From Clostridia bacterium (GTDB taxonomy: Bacteria; Bacillota; Clostridia; Christensenellales; Borkfalkiaceae): a stretch of DNA of 32,721 nt. Positions 23,237 to 30,168 of the stretch are shown one piece after another. The first letter of the stretch is position 1. Each line of letters starts with the position of its first letter. The position numbers were made by a program, and so were the translations under genes. The notes below the pieces were generated by a model. It worked only from the letters and a program-made list of their open reading frames with translations. It did no database searches and was not told the origin of the DNA. The stretch covers positions 1-32,721 of the forward strand of contig JAGAIP010000002.1 of NCBI GenBank assembly GCA_017626495.1, given 5' to 3'.

Positions 23237-25096
23237 TTATTCGACGGTTACGCTCTTTGCAAGATTTCTGGGTTTATCGACATCAAGTCCCTTGGAAAGG
23301 GAGACGTAATACGCCATGAGTTGCAGAGGAATCACGGCGAGACTTGCGGCGAACAACTCCTCGCACTTGGGTATATAGGTAACAAAGTTCAGCGTATCTT
23401 CCACCTGATAGTTTCCGTAAGTGGTGATACCCATGAGATAACCGCCTCTCGCCTTACATTCCACCATGTTGGAAATCGTCTTTTCAAGGACTTCCGATTG
23501 CGTTAAAACGCCGATGACGAGCGTGTTCTCTTCGATGAGACTGATCGTGCCGTGTTTAAGTTCCCCTGCGGCATAAGCCTCGGAGTGAATATAAGAAATC
23601 TCCTTTAATTTCAGAGAACCTTCCAAAGAAACGGCGTAATCGATTCCTCTTCCGATGAAGAAGATACTCTTCGCATTGGAATACTTTGAAGAAAACCATT
23701 GAAGACGTTCTTTCTTCGCGAGAATTTCTTCTATCTTGTTCGGGAGAGCGTTGATGCTGTCGATATAGGGTTTCTCTTCCACCCCTTTTCTGACGGAAGC
23801 AAATTTGATTGCGAGAGCGTACATTGCGATGAGCTGCGTAGAGTATGCCTTCGTGGACGCAACGGCAATTTCAGGCCCCGCCAAGGTATAGAGCACGTAA
23901 TCCGCCTCTCTCGCGATGGAAGAGCCGACGACGTTGACGATTGCGAGCACTTTCACTCCGTTTTCCTTTGCAAGGCGCAACGCGGCGAGCGTATCTGCCG
24001 TTTCACCCGATTGCGACACGACGACGACGAGCTGATCTTTGCCGAGCAGAGGATGCCTGTACCGAAACTCCGACGCAAGTTCCGTTCTGACAGGAATACC
24101 TGCAAGCCTCTCGAATACGTACTGCCCTACCACGCCGCTGTGCCATGCCGTTCCGCAAGCGACGATCGTAACGGAGGAAAACGATTTGATCTCCTCGTCG
24201 GAAAGACCGCAAGCGGACAAATCGATATGCCCGTCTTTGGTCAAGCTGTTAATCGTGTCCTGTATGGCTTTGGGCTGTTCATGAATCTCTTTCATCATGA
24301 AATGCTGATATCCGCCCTTTTCGGCAGATTCTGCATCCCACTGAATTGCAACGAGTTCTTTTTCGATCTCATCGCCGTCAAGATTAAAGAAATGAACTTC
24401 TCCCTCCGTCAGCTTTGCAATTTCAAAGTTTCCGATATAATAGACGTTTCTCGTGTATTTCAAAATTGCGGGAACGTCGGACGCGACGTAAGATTCCCCG
24501 TCCGCGATACCGATGATCATGGGGCTGTCTTTTCTTGCGACCCAGATCTCGCCGGGGCGATCCGAAAACATGACTTCGAGCGCATAGCTGCCGCGCACTC
24601 TGACCATCGTCTTTGCAAGCGCGTCGACAGGACCGATCTTGTATTTTTTATAATAGTAGTCGATGAGCTTGATGACGACTTCGGTATCCGTCGCCGAATA
24701 GAACGTATAGCCGTGCCGTTCCAGCTTCGCTTTCAGTTCGATATAGTTCTCAATGATTCCGTTATGTACGCCTACAACGTCCGATTCCACGTTTCCCGAA
24801 CCCGAGCCCGCACAGTTACCGCTGACATGCGGATGCGCATTCTTTACGCTGGGTTCTCCGTGCGTCGCCCAACGGGTATGTCCGATTCCGCAGGTGCCGA
24901 CGAGCGTATTTCCGCGATCGGTCATCTCGGAAAGATTGCTGAGTCTTCCCTTCGATTTCACGACGACTGCGGACTCCGAGCCGTTACGAACGGCCAAGCC
25001 CGCAGAGTCGTATCCCCTGTATTCAAGTTTTGCAAGTCCGTCCAACAGCACGGGAGCAGCCTGTTTTCTACCGATATAACCTACGATTCCACACAT
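23237..25096 (-). CDS. glmS: glutamine-fructose-6-phosphate aminotransferase
   Basis: GlmS makes glucosamine-6-phosphate from fructose-6-phosphate and glutamine, the first committed step to UDP-GlcNAc. The 619-residue protein has the Ntn glutaminase domain (Cys2 after the start Met, EYRGYDSAGLAV, CGIGHTRWATHG). The two SIS domains follow (CGTAWHSG, VSQSGETADT, ASTKAYSTQL), and the terminus DKPRNLAKSVTVE is complete. The start lies 2 nt after glmM. There is no room for the glmS ribozyme that precedes this gene in many Firmicutes, and none is recognisable before the operon, so control must be at the operon promoter or on the enzyme. Confidence 0.97.
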   Translation of the reverse strand: MCGIVGYIGRKQAAPVLLDGLAKLEYRGYDSAGLAVRNGSESAVVVKSKGRLSNLSEMTDRGNTLVGTCGIGHTRWATHGEPSVKNAHPHVSGNCAGSGSGNVESDVVGVHNGIIENYIELKAKLERHGYTFYSATDTEVVIKLIDYYYKKYKIGPVDALAKTMVRVRGSYALEVMFSDRPGEIWVARKDSPMIIGIADGESYVASDVPAILKYTRNVYYIGNFEIAKLTEGEVHFFNLDGDEIEKELVAIQWDAESAEKGGYQHFMMKEIHEQPKAIQDTINSLTKDGHIDLSACGLSDEEIKSFSSVTIVACGTAWHSGVVGQYVFERLAGIPVRTELASEFRYRHPLLGKDQLVVVVSQSGETADTLAALRLAKENGVKVLAIVNVVGSSIAREADYVLYTLAGPEIAVASTKAYSTQLIAMYALAIKFASVRKGVEEKPYIDSINALPNKIEEILAKKERLQWFSSKYSNAKSIFFIGRGIDYAVSLEGSLKLKEISYIHSEAYAAGELKHGTISLIEENTLVIGVLTQSEVLEKTISNMVECKARGGYLMGITTYGNYQVEDTLNFVTYIPKCEELFAASLAVIPLQLMAYYVSLSKGLDVDKPRNLAKSVTVE

Positions 25097-25098
25097 AA

Positions 25099-26484
25099 TC
25101 AGACCTCATATCCTCTTTGTTTGATGGTATCTACGACCCGTTGCGCAAGCAATCTGCTGTATTCTTCCGTCTCCGCCTCGACCATGACGCGCACGAGGGG
25201 TTCCGTTCCCGACTCTCTGACCAAAATTCTTCCGCTGTTTCCGAGTTCGTCCTCGACCGATCTGACGGCGGCTTTGACTTCGGGATCGTCCTGCGCCGCT
25301 TTCTTATCCGTCACCTTGACGTTGATGAGAATCTGCGGATACATGGTAACCTCGGAGGCGAGCGCAGACATCGTCGTCTTTTTCGCCATCAATACTTCCA
25401 TCATCTTGATACTCGTCAAAATGCCGTCGCCCGTCGTGGCGTACTTGGAAAAGATAATGTGTCCCGACTGTTCGCCGCCGATACGATTTCCGTTTTTCGT
25501 CATGTATTCATAGACGTATTTATCTCCGACCGCGGTCTTTGCATACCCGATGCCCTCGCGATCGAATGCCTTATACAGACCGAAATTGGACATAACCGTC
25601 GTAACTACGGTATTCGTGAGGAGTTTTCCCCTCTCTTTCATGTATTTTCCGTATATGAAGAGAATATGATCTCCGTTTACGACGTTGCCCTTTTCGTCTA
25701 CGCAAAGACATCTGTCGGCGTCTCCGTCATAGGCAAATCCTACGTCGAGTCCCTTTTCGACGACGAGCTTTTGCAGTCCCTCGATGTGCGTCGAGCCTGC
25801 GTTTTCGTTGACGTTGATTCCGTCAGGCTCCGCGTTGATGACGAACGTCGTCGCTCCGAGCGCTTCGAATACGGATTTCGCAATGTTCCATGCGGAACCG
25901 TTTGCAAGGTCAAGTCCGACTTTCTTTCCCTTAAAGGAGTACATGCCGAGGGAAATCAAATATGCGATGTATCTGTTTCTGCCCGAAGCATAATCGACCG
26001 TCTTTCCGATCTTTCCTTTTTCGGCGAGGGGAAGCACATCCCGTTTCTGTCCGAACAATACGAGCTTCCCGTCGAGATAATCTTCGATGAGAGAAATCGT
26101 CTCCTCGTCCATTTTCTCGCCGTTTCCGTTGATGAGTTTAATTCCGTTATCGTAATAGGGATTGTGGCTTGCGGAAATCATGATGCCGCAATCGAAACGG
26201 TCTACTCTCGCAATAAAAGCGACGGACGGTGTCGTCGTAACGTGCAACATGTATGCGTCCGCGCCCGTGGAAGTGAGTCCCGCGATGAGCGCATACTCGA
26301 ACATATAGCTCGACCGTCTCGTATCTTTTCCGATGACGACGCGGGGTTCTTCCTCCGATCCTGCCCTTCTCTTTAATTCCCCGTAGTACCAACCGAGAAA
26401 TTTTCCGACTTTGAACGCATGGTCGACCGTCAGCTTACGGTTGGCTTCTCCGCGAAATCCGTCTGTTCCGAAATATTTTCCCAT
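25099..26484 (-). CDS. glmM: phosphoglucosamine mutase
   Basis: GlmM moves the phosphate of glucosamine-6-phosphate to C1. The 461-residue protein starts MGKYFGTDGFRGEAN. It carries the phosphoserine loop MISASHNPYYDNG (Ser106), the metal loop FAYDGDADRCL, and the C-terminal phosphate site VRESGTEPLVRVM. A TTG four codons upstream is a possible longer start. The ATG at 26484 is chosen because AGGAG sits just before it and the product then starts as in other GlmM proteins. It lies 8 nt after the LbH gene and 2 nt before glmS. Confidence 0.95.
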   Translation of the reverse strand: MGKYFGTDGFRGEANRKLTVDHAFKVGKFLGWYYGELKRRAGSEEEPRVVIGKDTRRSSYMFEYALIAGLTSTGADAYMLHVTTTPSVAFIARVDRFDCGIMISASHNPYYDNGIKLINGNGEKMDEETISLIEDYLDGKLVLFGQKRDVLPLAEKGKIGKTVDYASGRNRYIAYLISLGMYSFKGKKVGLDLANGSAWNIAKSVFEALGATTFVINAEPDGINVNENAGSTHIEGLQKLVVEKGLDVGFAYDGDADRCLCVDEKGNVVNGDHILFIYGKYMKERGKLLTNTVVTTVMSNFGLYKAFDREGIGYAKTAVGDKYVYEYMTKNGNRIGGEQSGHIIFSKYATTGDGILTSIKMMEVLMAKKTTMSALASEVTMYPQILINVKVTDKKAAQDDPEVKAAVRSVEDELGNSGRILVRESGTEPLVRVMVEAETEEYSRLLAQRVVDTIKQRGYEV

Positions 26485-26492
26485 AGTTCTCC

Positions 26493-27152
26493 TCAATGTT
26501 TCGTGATTATCACGCCGCCTGTTTTATAGATGCTGTTTTCCGCAATCACACCGCGTACGCAGGATAGCGGATAAACGTTCGAGTTTCTTCCTATGACCGT
26601 ACCGGGATTCAAGACGCTGTTACATCCGATTTCGACGTAGTCGCCGATCATGGCGCCGAACTTTTTGAGTCCCGTTTCCATGTTCTCTTCTCCCTTGACG
26701 ACGACGGGCAATTTATCCGACTTCACGTTTGACGTGATAGAACCTGCCCCCATGTGAGACTTATATCCCAAAATGCTGTCGCCGACATAGTTGTAATGGG
26801 GCGTCTGCACGTTGTCGAACAAAATGACGTTTTTCAGTTCTACGGAATTTCCGACGACGCAGTTTTCCCCCACCAAGGCGGATCCTCTGACGAAAGCGCA
26901 ATGCCTTACCTCGGTATTCGCTCCGATGATGCACGGCGCGCCGAGATATGCGGTCGGAGCGATAGAAGCGCTCTTATGTACCCAAACGTGTTCGGTTACT
27001 TCATCATACTCTTCCCGAGGTAAATTTGCGCCGATTTCCAAAATCATTTCTTTGATTCCTTTCAGCGCCTCCCAAGGGTAGGTAAACCGTTCAAGATACG
27101 TCTTTGCCAACGTATGCGTTAAATCGTAAAGATCTTTTATCCGTATTTTCAT
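26493..27152 (-). CDS. GlmU-like left-handed beta-helix acetyltransferase
   Basis: The 219-residue protein lacks the uridylyltransferase half of GlmU. It starts with a helical segment (about 1-60) and continues as hexapeptide repeats (SIAPTAYLGAPCIIGANTEV...). The GlmU-like block HYNYVGDSILGYKSHMGAGS with NVKSDK follows. The His before YVGD matches the region of the catalytic His of GlmU, so N-acetylation of glucosamine-1-phosphate is the best guess. It heads an operon with glmM and glmS, and together these give three of the four UDP-GlcNAc steps; a separate uridylyltransferase must be encoded elsewhere. A GTG three codons upstream is possible, but ATG at 27152 is preferred. The ribosome site GTGGAAA is weak. 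Confidence 0.82.
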   Translation of the reverse strand: MKIRIKDLYDLTHTLAKTYLERFTYPWEALKGIKEMILEIGANLPREEYDEVTEHVWVHKSASIAPTAYLGAPCIIGANTEVRHCAFVRGSALVGENCVVGNSVELKNVILFDNVQTPHYNYVGDSILGYKSHMGAGSITSNVKSDKLPVVVKGEENMETGLKKFGAMIGDYVEIGCNSVLNPGTVIGRNSNVYPLSCVRGVIAENSIYKTGGVIITKH

Positions 27153-27182
27153 CGTTTCCACACTGCTGATTTAATCTCTGAT

Positions 27183-27212
27183 ATTATATCACGGGTCCCC
27201 CTTCATTGTCAA
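27183..27212 (-). promoter_or_regulatory. promoter of the GlcNAc operon
   Basis: On the minus strand TTGACA (27207-27212), 18 nt, TATAAT (27183-27188), about 25 nt before the first gene. Confidence 0.75.
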
Positions 27213-27334
27213 GTTCTTTTCATTATTTTCTTGTGCCGATCTATAACAAAAACAAACCTCAAAAATTCGTAATCGTAATACTTTAATTTGAAAAAAACGT
27301 TATTTTCTATCAAACTTGCGCGTGCGCATAAAAG

Positions 27335-27362
27335 AAAAAGTGCAGCAAAGCTGCACCTTTTT
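27335..27362 (-). terminator. terminator of acpP
   Basis: On the minus strand AAAAAGGTGCAGC, loop TTT, GCTGCACTTTTTC: a stem of about 12 bp with flanking A/T runs, 3 nt beyond the acpP stop. Confidence 0.88.
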
Positions 27363-27364
27363 CC

Positions 27365-27589
27365 TCACTTCAATGTTTCGAGCATATTGACGATATCCTG
27401 AACGGTCTTAATGCCTTCTACCTGATCGTCGGGAATGGTAATACCTGTTTCCTCTTCCAAGGACATCAGAAGTTCGACTACGTCGAGGGAATCTGCGCCG
27501 AGATCTTTTACGATTTCGCTTTCAGGCGTAATCTTGGATGCAGGAACGCCGAGTTGAGATGCGAGCATTTCAATTACTCTTTCAATCAT
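27365..27589 (-). CDS. acpP: acyl carrier protein
   Basis: ACP carries fatty acyl chains during synthesis. The 74-residue acidic, helical protein has the phosphopantetheine site LGADSLDVVELL with Ser34. It stands alone, with its own promoter and terminator, and no fab genes are nearby. The start ATG has GGAGG at 8 nt. The promoter is overlapped by a large palindrome, which suggests control by a fatty-acid regulator. Confidence 0.96.
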   Translation of the reverse strand: MIERVIEMLASQLGVPASKITPESEIVKDLGADSLDVVELLMSLEEETGITIPDDQVEGIKTVQDIVNMLETLK

Positions 27590-27640
27590 TTTTTTTCCTC
27601 CGTTTCAAAAAGCATTCGCTTTTGTACTTAAAACGATTAT

Positions 27641-27669
27641 ATTATATCTTCATTGCGCCAAAATGTCAA
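27641..27669 (-). promoter_or_regulatory. promoter of acpP
   Basis: On the minus strand TTGACA (27664-27669), 17 nt, TATAAT (27641-27646): perfect consensus. Confidence 0.85.
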
Positions 27670-27687
27670 TATATATTGTGACATTTT
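27660..27687. promoter_or_regulatory. operator-like palindrome over the acpP -35
   Basis: AAAATGTCA (27660-27668), ten AT-rich bases, TGACATTTT (27679-27687): a perfect 9+9 inverted repeat. It covers the whole -35 box. It does not match the FapR box I know. As RNA it could also form a weak terminator for the gene above, since the right side ends in T. Confidence 0.55.
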
Positions 27688-27697
27688 CTTTCAGAAG

Positions 27698-28186
27698 TTA
27701 TATTTCTTCCCTTTTTTGTATAAATTTCGCAAGCGTATCCCACCAGATATCTCTGTCATATCTCGGATTTGCAGGGCTCGTAGAGGGCATTTTACAAATC
27801 GGAACGGTCAAATCGTAATGTTTTATAAAGAGCTCGTATGCCTTTGCGCCGTTCAAAAGAATAACTTTCAGATTGCAATGCGATAAAATCTCGGTAAGGT
27901 CGCTGATTTCTACCGCCTGCAATTTTGCGTCCTGTGAACCGACGATGGTACAGGCGGACACGATATCCCAAAGGGCGATTTTCTTTTCTTTCAGAAAAGA
28001 AATCTTGTCCTGTATCGATTCCCTCTTTTCTTCCCGAAAAAAACCAAACAGCATATCCCAGAATCTGTTTTGCCTGTTTCCGTAATAAAACGAGAGCTCC
28101 CGACTTTTAACGGACGGAAAACTCCCCAAAATCAACACTTCGCTCTGCTCGTCGAATACGGGCCCGAATCCGTGATGAACGATCAT
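27698..28186 (-). CDS. family 6 DNA-deoxyinosine/uracil glycosylase
   Basis: The enzyme removes deaminated bases (hypoxanthine, perhaps uracil) from DNA. The 162-residue protein has the family 6 pattern: LILGSFPSVKSRE near 18, FYYGNRQNRFWDMLFGFF, KIALWDIVSACTIVGSQDA, and the C-terminal MPSTSPANPRYD. The ATG overlaps the stop of the M16 gene by 4 nt (ATGA), so translation is coupled. It is the last gene of the mutS2 operon, which thus ends with a repair enzyme. Confidence 0.88.
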   Translation of the reverse strand: MIVHHGFGPVFDEQSEVLILGSFPSVKSRELSFYYGNRQNRFWDMLFGFFREEKRESIQDKISFLKEKKIALWDIVSACTIVGSQDAKLQAVEISDLTEILSHCNLKVILLNGAKAYELFIKHYDLTVPICKMPSTSPANPRYDRDIWWDTLAKFIQKREEI

Positions 28187-29418
28187 AAAAGCGTCCTTCT
28201 GACCTTTCCGAGCACGGCGGACGCCATATGCTCCGTCTTGAACTGATCGTCAAGACAAGCGCGTATATTATCCATCGTGACGGCGTTCACGTCTCTCATT
28301 TTCTGCTCTATGTCATAGAGTTCATCGCGATAGAGCATATATTTCCCGTATAAGAGCATCTGAGAAGAGGTGCTCTCCTGAGCGAAGATGGTAGACGCTT
28401 TCATTTGTTCCTTGCCCCTTTTAAGCTCTTCCTGCGTGATACCCTCCTTTTTCAGCTGTTCCACGACGTCGAAAATTGCGTCGCGCGCCGAATCGACGTT
28501 CTTTGCGTTGACGCCTGCATAGATCACCAGCGTGCCTGCCTCTTGATAGGGACTCAGGTACGAATAGACGTTATAGGCAAGCCCCTTTTTTTCGCGCACG
28601 CTTTGAAAGAGGCGAGAACTCATACTTCCGCCGAGCGCGGAATTGAGAATGACCGCCGCATCCGTATTGCGATGATACCGTTCGTACGAGGGATATGCGA
28701 TCCCCATATGCACCTGTTCGATCTGTTTCTGTTTACAGATATGTTTGCCGCAGAGAGAAATATTCGTCTGCCTTTCCTGTTTCCCATGCGGAATACAGTC
28801 TGAAACGTACTTTTGCACGAGTTCGTCCGCCTCGGAAAGCGTGATATCCCCTGCAAAGGAAATAACGACGTTATTCGTCGTATATAGCGCGTTTCGGTAT
28901 GCGAGAATATCATCCACGGTAAAGTTTTTCACGTTCTCCGCAGGACCTAAAATCGTTCTGCCGTAATTTCTCTTTCCGTAGTACGCCTCGGAGAGAAGAT
29001 CGAGACAATAGTCCTCCGGCGTATCCTCGTTCATCGCGATCTCTTCGAGAATGACGCTCCGTTCGCGATTGACGCCGTCCTCGGGATAAACGCTGTGCAA
29101 AAACAAATCGGACAACAGCTCGAACGCGCGTTCGGTATGTTCGGAAATGCTCTTTGCATAATAGCAAGTCATATCCTTGCTCGTAAACGCGTTCTGCGAC
29201 GCGCCGATCTCGTCGAACGCGTTGGAAATCTGACTTTCGTCAAATCTTTTCGTTCCCTTAAAGGACATATGCTCGATGAAGTGAGAGATACCGTCCTCTT
29301 CATCCGTTTCCATCGACGCGCCCGCACCGACCAAAATACCCATCGTGACGGACAGAAGTCCGTCGATTCTCTGTACTACGAGGCGAAGACCGTTGTCGTA
29401 ACGCTTGCACTCTGCCAT
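28183..29418 (-). CDS. M16 family metallopeptidase
   Basis: The 411-residue protein has the inverted zinc motif HFIEH (His46, Glu49, His50) and the distal ligand Glu126 in VILEEIAMNEDTPED. The C-terminal part has the usual R/Y segment (SSRLFQSVREKKGLAYNVYS). It resembles the single-chain processing proteases of Firmicutes (YmxG/MlpA-like). Substrates of these are poorly known; peptides or sporulation regulators have been proposed. The start at 29418 has GGGAGG 7 nt upstream and lies 43 nt inside the deacetylase gene. Both domains are complete and the active-site residues are present. Confidence 0.9.
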   Translation of the reverse strand: MAECKRYDNGLRLVVQRIDGLLSVTMGILVGAGASMETDEEDGISHFIEHMSFKGTKRFDESQISNAFDEIGASQNAFTSKDMTCYYAKSISEHTERAFELLSDLFLHSVYPEDGVNRERSVILEEIAMNEDTPEDYCLDLLSEAYYGKRNYGRTILGPAENVKNFTVDDILAYRNALYTTNNVVISFAGDITLSEADELVQKYVSDCIPHGKQERQTNISLCGKHICKQKQIEQVHMGIAYPSYERYHRNTDAAVILNSALGGSMSSRLFQSVREKKGLAYNVYSYLSPYQEAGTLVIYAGVNAKNVDSARDAIFDVVEQLKKEGITQEELKRGKEQMKASTIFAQESTSSQMLLYGKYMLYRDELYDIEQKMRDVNAVTMDNIRACLDDQFKTEHMASAVLGKVRRTLL

Positions 29419-30116
29419 TCTATACCTCCCATGCCGAGGTTTTCGGAAACGGTCGTAACCGAAAGACCTCGCGCCTTATAATCGCTTAAAATATTTGCAA
29501 GCGCCTCGACCGTACCTTCCATCGGGTGCATGAGGACCAGATCCCCCGCAACCGCCTTCGTTGCACGTTCGTAGATGATGCTTGCCTTTTTATCGCGCCA
29601 GTCCACGGTGTCTTTCGACCACAGAATGACGTAATATCCGAGGCTTGTCGCAGCCTTGATCGTTTCATTCGTATACGCGCCCGAAGGCGGCGCGAACAGT
29701 TTCATCCGATACCCCGTCGTGAGGGCGATCAGATTATGCGTGTGCTCGATTTCCTGCGTATTCTCCGAGACGGACATTTGCTCCGTCTTGTGAAAGTATC
29801 CGTGATTTCCGAGCTCGTGCCCCCGACTTAGAATTTCCCTCACGCAGGTCACGTTGTCGTCTGCCCAGCAACCTCCTACAAAGAATGTGGATTTTACCGA
29901 AAACTTATCCAGAATATCGAGGATCTCATACACCTCTTTCGTTCCCCAGTACACGTTAAACATGAGGGAAACGCTCTCTTTTCCCGTGCGGTAAACGTTA
30001 TCTTCCGAGGAAGTCACGGCGAGCGTGACGGAAGAAAAACAGACCGTTCCGATAAACAGAATCACCATTGCAAGAATACCGTTCGTAACGGCATTGAGTT
30101 TCCAAGATCGTTTCAT
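29376..30116 (-). CDS. polysaccharide deacetylase-like protein with altered active site
   Basis: The 246-residue protein has a membrane anchor (about 12-32) followed by a NodB-type domain outside the membrane. The His pair HGYFH (His105 and His109) is present. The first motif, normally TFDDG, reads MFNVYWG (52-58), so both acidic residues are lost. That pattern is found in the YlxY-like subgroup of sporulation deacetylase relatives, which may bind glycans without cleaving them. An alternative ATG at 30167, 1 nt after the mutS2 stop, would add 17 residues before the helix. I prefer ATG at 30116 because GGAG lies 6 nt before it. The tail overlaps the M16 gene by 43 nt. Confidence 0.75.
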   Translation of the reverse strand: MKRSWKLNAVTNGILAMVILFIGTVCFSSVTLAVTSSEDNVYRTGKESVSLMFNVYWGTKEVYEILDILDKFSVKSTFFVGGCWADDNVTCVREILSRGHELGNHGYFHKTEQMSVSENTQEIEHTHNLIALTTGYRMKLFAPPSGAYTNETIKAATSLGYYVILWSKDTVDWRDKKASIIYERATKAVAGDLVLMHPMEGTVEALANILSDYKARGLSVTTVSENLGMGGIEWQSASVTTTVFAS

Positions 30117-30117
30117 A

Positions 30118-30158
30118 CTTTGCTCCGAACGTTTTATATCAATATATTCGGAGCAAAG
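30118..30158 (-). promoter_or_regulatory. hairpin covering the deacetylase ribosome site
   Basis: CTTTGCTCCGAA (30118-30129) and TTCGGAGCAAAG (30147-30158) are a perfect 12-bp inverted repeat with a 17-nt loop. The GGAG of the deacetylase ribosome site lies in the 3' arm of the RNA stem. No T run follows, so this is not a typical terminator. Confidence 0.55.
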
Positions 30159-30168
30159 AGCGTTCATG

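Noticed and set aside
27153-27364. glmS ribozyme in the leader of the GlcNAc operon
   Set aside because: No conserved core could be recognised, and the first gene is not glmS.
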